Shown: positions 33,973 to 45,029 of the stretch, piece after piece
Layout: each line of letters starts with the position of its first letter
Position numbering within the stretch: position 1 is the first letter of the stretch
NCBI GenBank assembly: GCA_013214965.1
Contig: JABSRU010000024.1
Location: forward strand, 1-64,000
Length of the DNA stretch: 64,000 nt
DNA from: Gammaproteobacteria bacterium
GTDB taxonomy: Bacteria; Pseudomonadota; Gammaproteobacteria; Enterobacterales; Psychrobiaceae
Direction: 5' to 3'
Notes under the pieces: generated by a model
Told to the model about the DNA's origin: nothing
Seen by the model: only the letters and a program-made list of their open reading frames with translations
Database searches by the model: none
Program-made: the position numbers and the translations under genes

Positions 33973-35115
33973 TTACACTACTGTCAATTGAATAAAGGCA
34001 CTGGAAAAACGACCACTTTCAGGCACGTAACATAATATTTTTTGGCCTGGCGATAAATTTCCGCTAACAAATAACTCTTCAAGGATAATAAAAATTGAAG
34101 CAGATCCGGTATTACCTTTAGTGGTTAAATTGGTAAACCATTTTTCATAAGGAATGGCAAAATCTATCCGTTGCAAGCCGTCAAATAAACGTTCACGGAA
34201 ATAACCCGATGAGTAGTGCGGCAAGAAAAAATCATAGTCATTCGGGCTGATTTGGCGTTTCGCTATTATTTTTAGCAGCGCTTGCTCGACGGTGACTTTA
34301 ACAATGTTTTCATTGAGTAATTTAACATCTTGTTTGACCGACAATACCGATTGTTGATTACGTTCTTCACTGGTATAACGGGCCCAACCTTTTAATTGAC
34401 CATCAACCATATCGCCACCGGCATACATACAGGTATCAAGGGTATCGGCAAAGGATAATATATCAATCCAATCGATTTTGAGGGAAATACCTTGCTGATT
34501 TGGCTGGTTACTTAATAATGCTGCGCCCGCGCCATCGGATAACATCCACCGTAGAAAATCTTTTTCAAAGGCTATCTCTGGTTTGCTATCGAGTGTTGCG
34601 ACCTTATGTTGGCATTCGGCGCTAAAATTACGAGCGTGCATGGTATTTGAGGCTAGCTCACTGGCGACTACTGCACTTTGGCTACTATCACCAGACTTGA
34701 CCGCTAAATAACCATATTTTAATGCTGTTACACCACATAAGCAGACACCCGCAGTGGTAACTACCTCGCAGGGGGGATTTTTTAATTCACCGTGTACCAT
34801 CACGCCATGACCCGGCATCAGCTGATCGGCAATGGAGGTTGCCGCGACTAGGGTATCAATATTACTAACATCATTATCGCTAAATAATCCTTTAACGGCT
34901 GCAGCTGCGAGTGACGCATTGGTGTAATTATAGAGACCAGTGAGAGGATCAATCGCATAATGGCGGCTCTTAATTTTGTTGCTACGTAAAATTAATGACT
35001 TGGCCCGTGAGCGGTGTTCGCCTACTTGGCCGAGTACCTGTTCCATTTGTTGATTTGAGACCGGTTGATTAGGTAAAACCGCACTAAGGTTAGTTATATA
35101 GACATTATTGCTCAT
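33973..35115 (-). CDS. darB: Ketosynthase III-like dialkylresorcinol synthase DarB
   Basis: A 380-residue FabH-like ketosynthase. The candidate nucleophile region is VTTAGVCLCGVTALKYG (Cys125 or Cys127), the His is in DYDFFLPHYSSGYF and the Asn in TTKGNTGSASIFI, which gives the Cys-His-Asn triad. DarB enzymes couple two beta-keto thioesters to a cyclohexanedione that becomes a dialkylresorcinol. The adjacent darA supports this over ordinary fatty acid initiation. Expected partners are acyl-ACPs from fatty acid synthesis. Confidence 0.85.
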   Translation of the reverse strand: MSNNVYITNLSAVLPNQPVSNQQMEQVLGQVGEHRSRAKSLILRSNKIKSRHYAIDPLTGLYNYTNASLAAAAVKGLFSDNDVSNIDTLVAATSIADQLMPGHGVMVHGELKNPPCEVVTTAGVCLCGVTALKYGYLAVKSGDSSQSAVVASELASNTMHARNFSAECQHKVATLDSKPEIAFEKDFLRWMLSDGAGAALLSNQPNQQGISLKIDWIDILSFADTLDTCMYAGGDMVDGQLKGWARYTSEERNQQSVLSVKQDVKLLNENIVKVTVEQALLKIIAKRQISPNDYDFFLPHYSSGYFRERLFDGLQRIDFAIPYEKWFTNLTTKGNTGSASIFIILEELFVSGNLSPGQKILCYVPESGRFSSAFIQLTVV

Positions 35116-35123
35116 CGTTACTT

Positions 35124-36038
35124 TTATTCCCCTGAAGGCTCTGAAAAATAGGCCTTTTGTGTCGCTATCCGTTTTTTTGTAAGTGGAGCTATTAGTCTTT
35201 TAATCAAGGCCGAGATAGGCACAACTGTCAAAATTAATGTCACTAAAAATATCACATAGAGCATAAGCCCACAACTGCGGCGTAATGAATACATCGGACC
35301 AAATGCACTGATGATTTTACTCCATATTCGAAAGCTATGTTGACCAACGCGCTCGCTTGCAATAAATTTTTCATTAATCGTCACCGCTGCTAAACCTTTG
35401 AGCATTGGTTGCTCTATTTTGCTAGGGTCTTTGTTGAGACGTGTTGCTATTGCCTCGCCAAAGCGGTCACACTGAGCTATCTCTTGATCTGAGACACCAG
35501 CTTTTGGCACCCAAGAATAGGATTTTTTACGACCGGTAAACATCCACAATGGCGTGGCTAAAAAGCTAAATCCGGCCCCACATTGATCCGTTAATACCAC
35601 GTTATCTACTAAGGTTGCTTGCAAATTTTCGAGTAAACATTTGACTTTTTCTTGTGCGCTTAACCACATGCCACGACAGCCAATCACCGTGACCACTGGC
35701 GTGTTTTTAAATAAACTGGCCGCAAGCTCGCTTTGTAAAAATGACGAGGTTGGTAATGAGGGGGATAAAAACCACACTTGATAACACAAAATTATTAAAT
35801 CGTAATCAAGGCGTGGCGGGCAAGTGTGTTGCATCGGGATTGGTTGCATTTTGACACTTTCGGGAAAGACATGAAAAAAACTTAAAAAGGGCCAAGGGAA
35901 TGGGAACGCTTGCTCGGGTTTCAGTTCGAGCAGATCAACATTAATCTGAGGATCATCCTGTAATGGTTTAATCACCGACTCGCTGATTCGAGTTAACTGA
36001 CCGGTTTGAGAATAATGAATTACTAAAACATTACGCAC
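35124..36038 (-). CDS. darA: Dialkylresorcinol condensing enzyme / aromatase DarA
   Basis: A 304-residue protein of the DarA family. The N-terminal half is flavodoxin-like (VLVIHYSQTGQLTRIS), with the family signatures FPFPWPFLSFFHVFPESV, IILCYQVWFLSPSLPTSSFL and VIGCRGMWLSAQEKVK. The C-terminus carries a hydrophobic span (LMLYVIFLVTLILTVVPISA), so it sits at the inner membrane. DarA finishes the resorcinol ring made by DarB. It starts with GTG preceded by AAGGA, and is the first gene of the leftward dar operon, divergent from the DUF2141 gene with about 60 bases of shared promoter space. Confidence 0.85.
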   Translation of the reverse strand: MRNVLVIHYSQTGQLTRISESVIKPLQDDPQINVDLLELKPEQAFPFPWPFLSFFHVFPESVKMQPIPMQHTCPPRLDYDLIILCYQVWFLSPSLPTSSFLQSELAASLFKNTPVVTVIGCRGMWLSAQEKVKCLLENLQATLVDNVVLTDQCGAGFSFLATPLWMFTGRKKSYSWVPKAGVSDQEIAQCDRFGEAIATRLNKDPSKIEQPMLKGLAAVTINEKFIASERVGQHSFRIWSKIISAFGPMYSLRRSCGLMLYVIFLVTLILTVVPISALIKRLIAPLTKKRIATQKAYFSEPSGE

Positions 36039-36100
36039 TGCATAAATCCTTTATGGCATACTTATTATTGCAAACAGTATATAACAAATGGAATAAACTA

Positions 36101-36568
36101 ATGAATAGTTTTAAGCCGATTTTATTTTTGGCCGCCCTATCATTTTCAACATTGGCAGTCGGCCATCCGCAAGAACCCATTCTTAAACTGTCGATTAACT
36201 CGATTAAGCCAACTCAGGGCGAACTTTATTATCAGTTATTTAGTTGTGCGAAGGGGACAACGGATTTATGGTCAGACTTAACTCCATTGCTGAATGCTAA
36301 AGTAACGGTAATCGGAGAGCAGCAATTTGTGAACTTGGCGGCGACAGTCAATCAGCATTATTGTGTCAGGGTTTATCAAGACACCAATGCCAATGGCCAA
36401 ATCGATTTTGGCACCGGTGGCATTCCACGGGAAGCGGTAGGTTTTAGTGACAACCCTAATTTGTTATTAGGCTACCCAACACCAAGCGATACGGTGTTTT
36501 ATCATGACGGAAAAACGGCAGTGGCGATTAAAATGAATTACCCGCGTCATCGCCGTCGTCGCCATTAG
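36101..36568 (+). CDS. DUF2141 exported protein
   Basis: A 155-residue protein with a signal peptide (MNSFKPILFLAALSFSTLAV) and the DUF2141 pattern: ISINSIKP-like strand, YYQLFSC, CVRVYQDTNANGQIDFGTGG, then PREAVGFSDN. The DxNxNGxID run looks like a calcium-binding loop. It ends in a run of Arg and His (PRHRRRRH). The family is periplasmic and of unknown role; copies are often found beside carotenoid or polyene pigment genes. GGA lies eight bases before the ATG. Confidence 0.78.
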   Translation: MNSFKPILFLAALSFSTLAVGHPQEPILKLSINSIKPTQGELYYQLFSCAKGTTDLWSDLTPLLNAKVTVIGEQQFVNLAATVNQHYCVRVYQDTNANGQIDFGTGGIPREAVGFSDNPNLLLGYPTPSDTVFYHDGKTAVAIKMNYPRHRRRRH

Positions 36569-36610
36569 TAATGTATTGGTTATACTGCACTAAAATGTGG
36601 GTAAAGAGGT

Positions 36611-36889
36611 CTAATTATTTACAATGGTTTTTGTAATCTGATTTCCATTTATATCAGTAATTACAACCGTGTTACTTCCTTGTGACAAGAATACTGACTT
36701 GTGTTCTTCTTGATATGAAATTATCATTCTGTCCAATGGCACTTCATTTTTATGATTGAATTTAAATACTTCAACCATGCAAGGGTATGAATTTTTACAA
36801 TCACTTGAGCCTATCCTGTAATTTTTTCTATCTAAAGATGTCCATTTAGATACCTTGCTCTTTGCTGGAATAGATAATACGGATGCCAT
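36611..36889 (-). CDS. Short hypothetical protein, possibly truncated
   Basis: A 92-codon frame, mostly beta-rich in prediction (NYRIGSSDCKNSYPCMVEVF, then MIISYQEEHKSVFLSQGSN). Its first dozen codons lie antisense to the transposase remnant, and there is no signal peptide or clear ribosome site, so this may be the 3' end of a gene cut by the transposon. Low confidence that it is expressed. Confidence 0.35.
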   Translation of the reverse strand: MASVLSIPAKSKVSKWTSLDRKNYRIGSSDCKNSYPCMVEVFKFNHKNEVPLDRMIISYQEEHKSVFLSQGSNTVVITDINGNQITKTIVNN

Positions 36890-37124
36890 CTCGTTTAGTC
36901 TGTCAGATTATTTAGCATTAATACAATGGAGTGGACGCCATGTTGATGCTAATAAAGCAGGTTATCTTGACGCCAAAGAGCCTGATGTATTAAAAGAGCT
37001 AGGTATCGATGAAGAGACATGGCTTGAGGCTATTATTAATTTCAGGCGAGAGTACAGGAGTAACATGATATTACGCCGTCATGCCCATTCGCATGGGTGC
37101 CGTTGGCACAAGGGCGGTCACTGA
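36855..37124 (+). pseudogene. C-terminal remnant of a REP-associated (Y1) transposase
   Basis: The frame reads DNTDAISFSLSDYLALIQWS, GRHVDANKAGYLDAKEPDVL, then KELGIDEETWLEAI. This is the C-terminal tail seen in many TnpA(REP)-type transposases of marine gammaproteobacteria (SLxDYLxLVDWTGR...I...L..L......W). The catalytic Tyr and HuH part is missing, so it is a truncated, inactive copy. It is followed by REP-like hairpins and then the asparagine-synthase-like gene. Confidence 0.6.
37084..37109. repeat. Two tandem REP-like mini-hairpins
   Basis: CCCAT-TCGC-ATGGG is followed immediately by GTGCC-GTT-GGCAC, sharing one G. They lie at the 3' end of the transposase remnant, which is where REP/BIME elements mobilised by such transposases occur. 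Further genomic copies would confirm it. Confidence 0.5.
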
Positions 37125-37274
37125 TAATTTTTCCGCGCAACCACAAAATCAGATATTTATTTCAATGATATAATTGTGCCAGTCTAATATTGTTACTGCT
37201 ATACTAAATTTTGTAACAACCGCGATAAAACTACGTTAAGTTAACGGGTATATAGAGCTATATAAAAGGATATT

Positions 37275-38915
37275 ATGAGTTTTTTAGGATTAAATAAAGT
37301 GGTATTACCAACTCCGGAAGGCATTCATGAGACGAGTTTACATGGGATCGGTTTTTATTATGAAAAAAACACCACTGTCTACAAAACTCCAGAGTACGAG
37401 TTGTATATTATCGGTCATACCGATTTTACACCAGATAACTCAAATATTGAAAAATTACTTGAATTGGCCTCTGGTACATTTTGTTATGTGTTGTCATTAA
37501 AAGATAAACTTGTGATAGGTACTGACGCTATGGGGTTCTACCCATTATTTTACAGTATGGATGAGGGGCTTAGCTTTGCTAATTTTATCCCCCACCTCAA
37601 ACATCGTTTAGTTAAACCTAAAATTAACTGGGATGCGTGGAATGAGCTGCTCAATGGTGGTGACATTATCGGTAACAAGACTACGATTAGTGGGATATTA
37701 CGTTTGCGAGAGGGGGAGAAAATATGCTATCGAGCCGGGCAAGTATCTTTTGAGCACTTCAGTATTATTCAAGCGATGGTATTTGTAGATAGCAATACTT
37801 ACATCGAAAAAAACAATCAATTACTAAATGATGTGATGAGTCGCTTAACTAAAAATCAGCATGATATCGTGATACCACTTACGGGAGGGCATGATTCTCG
37901 GCGAATTGCGATAATAGCGACAGGATTGGCAGTCGATTATACAGCTGTTACGCAAGAGGTAGCTGATATTAGTGGTTATGATGTTGATACTCATATTGCG
38001 AAAAAAGTCGCTAAGGTTCTTGATATCAAAAAATATACTAAAATCGACGCGCCTGAGCATCATATGGTTCACTTTAATCGTGTTTATAAAGATTACTGGT
38101 GCGGCTTCGAGAGCCCGCAACATGAATGGGCGGCTAATATAACTAAAGAGCTAGCACCCAACAGTTTGATTTTTGATGGTATTATCGGTGATATTACGGT
38201 AAATAATCATCCATTTTTCGATCCGAAACTTGATATTGATATTGACTATGATGTCGATTATCTAGCTAAACGCCTTTATAAAGAGCCGCTTTTTAGAATT
38301 CAGTCTGAGCTGTTATCAGAATCTCGATTTCAAAGTATAAAAAACGAAATAACTAGGTACCCAAGTGATTGCAATCAAGTCGCATTATTTAAAACATTTA
38401 ATCATGCTAGAAGAAATACAGGCCACTGGTTTAGTTTGTTTTTGCATGATGGTCATAATATGGCTTTACCTTATGGAGATCTTTCTTTTTTTAATCAGTC
38501 GTTATCACTTGAGCCCAAAGAGCGTTCAAAAGCACTTTATCAGCGAGAATGTATGTTAAAGCAGCACAAGGTAGTCGCTGAACTCGAGTCTACTCGTGAT
38601 AACTTAGCTTCTGATTACGGTAAAAAATCGGGGGCAAAAAAAGCGACCTATGTCCAACAGTTTTATCCACAACGAATGATTAAATTAGACAGTTCATTTT
38701 TCTCGTTGTTTGAAGGTGATAGTAAAATCAAGGTCTTGGATGCGCTGGTATATCGATGGCTGCCACCGAAAATATTAAAAAATCGAAGTTGGAAGTATGT
38801 CCCTTTACAGCGATTGGCTTTGTTCCAGCAATGGCTAGCGAACGATGAGAGTGAGCTTCCGCTACTATTTAAAGGAACAGCACCATTTGTTAAACAATTA
38901 ATGAAGCGTTTATAG
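37275..38915 (+). CDS. Asparagine synthase-like amidotransferase, lacking N-terminal Cys
   Basis: A 546-residue protein with an N-terminal glutaminase-like region (SGTFCYVLSLKDKLVIGTDA, MGFYPLFYSM) and a C-terminal PP-loop ATP domain (IVIPLTGGHDSRRIAI near residue 200, in place of SGGxDS). The residue after Met is Ser, so the catalytic Cys2 of glutamine-dependent enzymes is absent; ammonia or another amine would be needed, or the protein forms a lactam-like bond as in lasso cyclases and beta-lactam synthetases. No RiPP precursor or B-protein lies next to it. It stands alone between the two halves of the pigment cluster; its role there is unknown. Confidence 0.72.
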   Translation: MSFLGLNKVVLPTPEGIHETSLHGIGFYYEKNTTVYKTPEYELYIIGHTDFTPDNSNIEKLLELASGTFCYVLSLKDKLVIGTDAMGFYPLFYSMDEGLSFANFIPHLKHRLVKPKINWDAWNELLNGGDIIGNKTTISGILRLREGEKICYRAGQVSFEHFSIIQAMVFVDSNTYIEKNNQLLNDVMSRLTKNQHDIVIPLTGGHDSRRIAIIATGLAVDYTAVTQEVADISGYDVDTHIAKKVAKVLDIKKYTKIDAPEHHMVHFNRVYKDYWCGFESPQHEWAANITKELAPNSLIFDGIIGDITVNNHPFFDPKLDIDIDYDVDYLAKRLYKEPLFRIQSELLSESRFQSIKNEITRYPSDCNQVALFKTFNHARRNTGHWFSLFLHDGHNMALPYGDLSFFNQSLSLEPKERSKALYQRECMLKQHKVVAELESTRDNLASDYGKKSGAKKATYVQQFYPQRMIKLDSSFFSLFEGDSKIKVLDALVYRWLPPKILKNRSWKYVPLQRLALFQQWLANDESELPLLFKGTAPFVKQLMKRL

Positions 38916-38956
38916 CTTTATCAATCGAGATGAATGAAATTAATATTAAGCTATCA

Positions 38957-39154
38957 CTAACCCTGCCACGTGGCCGCGGTACGTAGATGCTCTAGGCCAT
39001 TAACCTTAAGAATTAAGCTTTCGAATCCATCCCACGAAAAATCCATTTTAAACAGGTTCATGCCATCGAACAGCTCGGTTATGGCCTGTGATTCAATTAA
39101 TTTGGGACAGACAGTGCGCCGAGCTAAAGCGATAGAAAGTTGGAGGGGAACCAT
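38957..39154 (-). other. Orphan 65-codon frame in an otherwise empty stretch
   Basis: The 387 bases between the asparagine-synthase-like gene and the TonB receptor hold one plausible frame on the minus strand (LQLSIALARRTVCPKLIESQ, LFKMDFSWDGFESLILKVNG). It is richer in G and C than its surroundings and looks protein-like, but lacks a good ribosome site, so it may be a fragment of a lost gene. The opposite-strand frame at 38970-39239 looks like its shadow. Not identified. Confidence 0.3.
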
Positions 39155-39302
39155 AGGCCATTATAACAATCAGAAAAACTTTATTTTCCCAAACCGTAAA
39201 CCCATTCTTGGGGCTGTGGCACAGCATATCGACAATTGATCCTGTATTGTATTTATAGCTTACATCCATGTAAGCATCGAGGATATATTTAACTCAAGTC
39301 TT

Positions 39303-41822
39303 TTAAAACTGATAGCTTAGACGGGCGTAAATGAAACGTCCGTCGGTGCTATAAGCTGAAAATCCTGAGTATGGGAATATTTGATTAAATGTGCTTTTAC
39401 CAACATTGCTGATGGTGTCTTGTGGATATTGATCAAATAAGTTATTAGCACCTAATGACACTGCAACAGCTTCAGTCACTTGATAGTTAATGTCTAAATC
39501 AGTAATCCATTTTGCAGCTAACCACTCATTTTTAGCGACAGTACTTGAAGCATCTAATACTTCACCGTAACGCGTTGCACGTAATGTGACTGCTAGGTCA
39601 TCTAACTGCCAGTTGGCTGCTAAGTTATATTTACTCTTTGGCGTACCTTTTTCAAAACGAGCAATCTCTCGTGCCGAAAATAAGATGTAATCGTCACCTA
39701 ATGAAGATAACTGCGTAGGGTTCTCTTTAACATGAGTGACCTCAGTGTCATTAAAGTTAACCGCCGCGCTTAAACGTAAATCACCATAATCGGCGATTTC
39801 TAAATCGTAGGTCGCGACAATGTCGATACCCTTAGTTTTAGTGTCGATAGCATTAGTGAAGTAACGGGCTTTTTGGGTGTTTAATTCGCCCGCTGCGACT
39901 AAAATTGCTTTAACCGCAGCGCCACTTAAATTCTCTGATAACACTATACGATCATCAATCGAAATAGTGTAAGCATCAACCGTTAGGTTGAAGTTATCTA
40001 ATTCATACATAAAACCAAAGGTCGCGTTAATTGATTCTTCGGCGGTCAATTGAGTAGAGCCCAATGCAGCAGCTGCTTTATGATCCGTTGGGAAAATACC
40101 TACTTCACTCGGGATACCATCTGAAAATACTGTGGCAATCGAGGTGTAATGGGTTTGGGCTAGCGATGGGGCTCTAAAACCTGAACTAATAGCACCACGA
40201 AGTGCAAATTGATCGGTAATTGCAAAACGAGCAGCAAGTTTGCTGGTCAAGGTTGAACCAAAATCACTGTAGTCTTCAAAGCGTGTTGCTAGGGCGACGT
40301 TAAAATCATCACTCAAGTCAGTATCAAATTCAACAAATAATGCGGTGTTATGGCGGCTTTTATCGGTGGCACTCGACGGTGAAAAACCAGCTAATACTTG
40401 TGCGCCACCAGCAGCAACCGGCTTACCATTACTGTCTAATTTAGTCAGGTAAGAAGCTTCATCACCGGCTTTAATTTGGTAATCCTCACGGCGATATTCA
40501 GCGCCTAAAGCAACAAATACGTCATTAGGTAAACCAAAATCAAATGATTTGTTGGCATTGATGTTAGCGATGCTCTGTTGGTAGATTAAGCTACCATCAT
40601 CAAATTCAGTGGGGCTTTGTGCACCCATTGAAGTGTTAATTGAGTTGGTCACCATAAAGTTAAAATCATTACGACCGTAATTGACGCTGGCATCCCAGAT
40701 CCAATCATTAGTTTCGCCTTTAACGCCAACCACAATTGCGTGATCTTTTACATTAGAAGCGATGTGAGGTAAAAAACCATCAGGATATACTTCGACCACA
40801 TTACGTGAGTCAATCGCCCGGCGGTAAAAACCACCTGATAAACCTTCACGCTCACCAAAACTACCGAATGAATAAAGCTCAGTGGTGTCGGATAAGTTCC
40901 AACCGGCATTATAGAAGAAGGCGAGATCTTTAATTTCAGCTTTACCAAACTTGTGGTTATAGCGGTCAAACGTTAATTCTCGAGGATCAATCACGTTATC
41001 GCCAGATTTCCCATATTGTTCCCGTGGATCAAAACCTGAACGATTGGTCCCTTTGCGATCTCTCGACTCAAAAGACAAATGGATAAAACCATCATCGCCA
41101 ATGTTAGTGCCCCAATCTGCTGCTATAGTGGTGGTGCCACCGTCGCTGCGCTTACGATCTTCACCTATGGTAAACGCTAAGTCACCGTCGCTGCCTTGGC
41201 TAACACCCGTTAACTGAGCCGCGCCTGCCATTTGAGTGTCATATTGACCATAAGTGATACTAACATTACCACCTTCTTGGTCTTTTAGAATGATATTAAT
41301 CACACCAGCAATGGCATCTGAACCATATTGTGCCGCTGCACCGTCACGTAACACTTCGATACGTTGAATCGCCGAGGTTGGAATCGTGTTTAAATCGACG
41401 GCACTTGAACCTCGACCAACGGTACCATTTAAGTTTAGTAATGCTGAACTATGGCGACGCTTACCGTTAATTAGCACTAAGGTATGATCCGGTGCTAACC
41501 CACGTAATATGGCTGGGCGAGAGTGATCGGTACCATCAGAAATCGCCGCATGGGGAAAGTTAAAGCTAGGAATTAAGGTGGTTAAAATTTGGCTAACTTC
41601 CAATTGACCCGTGCTCGACATATCAGCCACGTTAATGACATCAACCGGTACGGTGCTTTCTGATACCGTACGATCATTACGGCGTGAACCTGTGACAATA
41701 ATTCGTTCAACATCTGCGCTTGCTTCGTCGGCAAAAACGCTCGCTGTGTGGAAGGTTGTGCTACTAACAATTAATGCCAGTGCCGTTAATTTGGGAGTGA
41801 AGCTTAATTTTTGGATTAACAT
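39303..41822 (-). CDS. TonB-dependent outer membrane receptor
   Basis: An 839-residue receptor. A signal peptide ends near ASVFADE, the TonB box region is ERIIVTGSRR, and the plug domain has PAILRGLAPDHTLVLINGKR and VLRDGAAAQYGSDAIAGVIN. The barrel ends with RFIYARLSYQF, the C-terminal Phe signal for outer-membrane insertion. It takes up a ligand, often a siderophore, vitamin or oligosaccharide, with TonB energy. No substrate-specific neighbours help; it lies in the gap of the pigment cluster. Confidence 0.92.
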   Translation of the reverse strand: MLIQKLSFTPKLTALALIVSSTTFHTASVFADEASADVERIIVTGSRRNDRTVSESTVPVDVINVADMSSTGQLEVSQILTTLIPSFNFPHAAISDGTDHSRPAILRGLAPDHTLVLINGKRRHSSALLNLNGTVGRGSSAVDLNTIPTSAIQRIEVLRDGAAAQYGSDAIAGVINIILKDQEGGNVSITYGQYDTQMAGAAQLTGVSQGSDGDLAFTIGEDRKRSDGGTTTIAADWGTNIGDDGFIHLSFESRDRKGTNRSGFDPREQYGKSGDNVIDPRELTFDRYNHKFGKAEIKDLAFFYNAGWNLSDTTELYSFGSFGEREGLSGGFYRRAIDSRNVVEVYPDGFLPHIASNVKDHAIVVGVKGETNDWIWDASVNYGRNDFNFMVTNSINTSMGAQSPTEFDDGSLIYQQSIANINANKSFDFGLPNDVFVALGAEYRREDYQIKAGDEASYLTKLDSNGKPVAAGGAQVLAGFSPSSATDKSRHNTALFVEFDTDLSDDFNVALATRFEDYSDFGSTLTSKLAARFAITDQFALRGAISSGFRAPSLAQTHYTSIATVFSDGIPSEVGIFPTDHKAAAALGSTQLTAEESINATFGFMYELDNFNLTVDAYTISIDDRIVLSENLSGAAVKAILVAAGELNTQKARYFTNAIDTKTKGIDIVATYDLEIADYGDLRLSAAVNFNDTEVTHVKENPTQLSSLGDDYILFSAREIARFEKGTPKSKYNLAANWQLDDLAVTLRATRYGEVLDASSTVAKNEWLAAKWITDLDINYQVTEAVAVSLGANNLFDQYPQDTISNVGKSTFNQIFPYSGFSAYSTDGRFIYARLSYQF

Positions 41823-41880
41823 AACTGTCTCAAAATAAGGTGAAATTCAATTTTTTTATTAAGTTAATTTTACTAGCTGA

Positions 41881-41900
41881 TTGATTTTTAAAAAAATCAA
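41881..41900. promoter_or_regulatory. AT-rich inverted repeat, possible operator, upstream of fadH
   Basis: TTGATTTTT and AAAAATCAA are separated by two A residues, giving a 20-base near-perfect dyad in the 261-base divergent region between the TonB receptor and the fadH-like gene. Its symmetry and position suit a regulator site; no regulator gene is adjacent. Confidence 0.35.
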
Positions 41901-42038
41901 GATCCTTCTATGTTATTCTATAAAGATATTAAAAAGCTGATTTAGCGTGAGCTTAGTCACTAATTTCTGGTTTACGAAAATTTATTTTTAGAAATGCGAC
42001 ATTCAATAAGTTTTGCACCAACAATTATTCCTTGATAG

Positions 42039-44096
<2,058 letters not shown>

Positions 44097-44114
44097 CCAA
44101 AAAGGAAGGTAAAC

Positions 44115-45029
44115 TTGTCACAGCCAAACGTTGCCATTAGTGCGACTCATGTTAGCTTTAAATATCCAGGTAACGATTATTATTCTCTCAATGATATTTC
44201 AGTCACGATCAAAGCAGGAAGCTGTACTGGTATTATCGGACCCAATGGCGCAGGTAAATCAACCTTCATTTCATTGCTTTGTGGTTTATTGATCCCTGAA
44301 AAAGGCCAGATTATCTACCATGACTGTGCCGAACTTAGTATAGAACAGGCGGTGAAAAACCAAGTGGCGTTGATCCCACAGGAATATGCCTTCTATCCAC
44401 AACTGACCATTAAACAAAATCTTGATTACTTTGTTGCTTTAAGTGAGAGAGACAAATATAAACGGCCACAAATTATCAGCCAAACGTTAGCGCAATGTGC
44501 CTTGAGTGATGTTGCCCATCGAAAGGCACAATCGCTGTCCGGTGGTTATAAACGACGACTCAATATCGCCATTGCCTTGAGCAAACAACCCACCATTATC
44601 TTTTTAGATGAGCCAACCGTTGGTATTGATCCCATTTCACGCCAGCATATTATCGATTTATTATTGAGCCTCAAAAAAGCGGGAAAAACCTTAATTTATA
44701 CCTCGCATATGCTTAATGAAGTAGAACAAATTTGTGATGAGGTAGTGTTACTCAATCATGGACAGGCGATCGCCACCAGTTCAAATGATAATCAACAGAT
44801 GTTTTTGTCCGTTGAATTTATGCCTTCTTCGCAAGCGATCACACAACTATTACCTAGCGCCGATATTGTTAGTCAACAAGAGGGGAGCCTCGAAATAAAG
44901 ATTAAAGATAATGCGGATCTCAAACAGCAATTACTCGCCTTAAGTCAGGCGGGCCCGTTAATTAAGAATCTTCATTTTTCACAAAATTCAATCGATCATC
45001 TTTATTTTAATAGTTACCGGGGACAATAA
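44115..45029 (+). CDS. ABC exporter ATP-binding protein in the pigment cluster
   Basis: A 304-residue ABC ATPase with Walker A GPNGAGKST, signature LSGGYKRR and Walker B IIFLDEPTVGIDP. It starts with TTG behind a strong GGAAGG site. The last codon overlaps the permease start. ABC-2 exporters of this type move polysaccharides, lipids or drugs. In the pigment cluster it may export a lipid-linked intermediate besides the MMPL protein. Substrate is inference. Confidence 0.85.
   Translation: MSQPNVAISATHVSFKYPGNDYYSLNDISVTIKAGSCTGIIGPNGAGKSTFISLLCGLLIPEKGQIIYHDCAELSIEQAVKNQVALIPQEYAFYPQLTIKQNLDYFVALSERDKYKRPQIISQTLAQCALSDVAHRKAQSLSGGYKRRLNIAIALSKQPTIIFLDEPTVGIDPISRQHIIDLLLSLKKAGKTLIYTSHMLNEVEQICDEVVLLNHGQAIATSSNDNQQMFLSVEFMPSSQAITQLLPSADIVSQQEGSLEIKIKDNADLKQQLLALSQAGPLIKNLHFSQNSIDHLYFNSYRGQ

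Noticed and set aside
37275-38915. Lasso peptide cluster suggested by the asparagine-synthase-like gene
   Set aside because: No B1/B2 proteins, no precursor peptide frame within a few hundred bases on either side.
38970-39239. 89-codon plus-strand frame
   Set aside because: Antisense to a more protein-like minus-strand frame, with low-complexity composition and no ribosome site.
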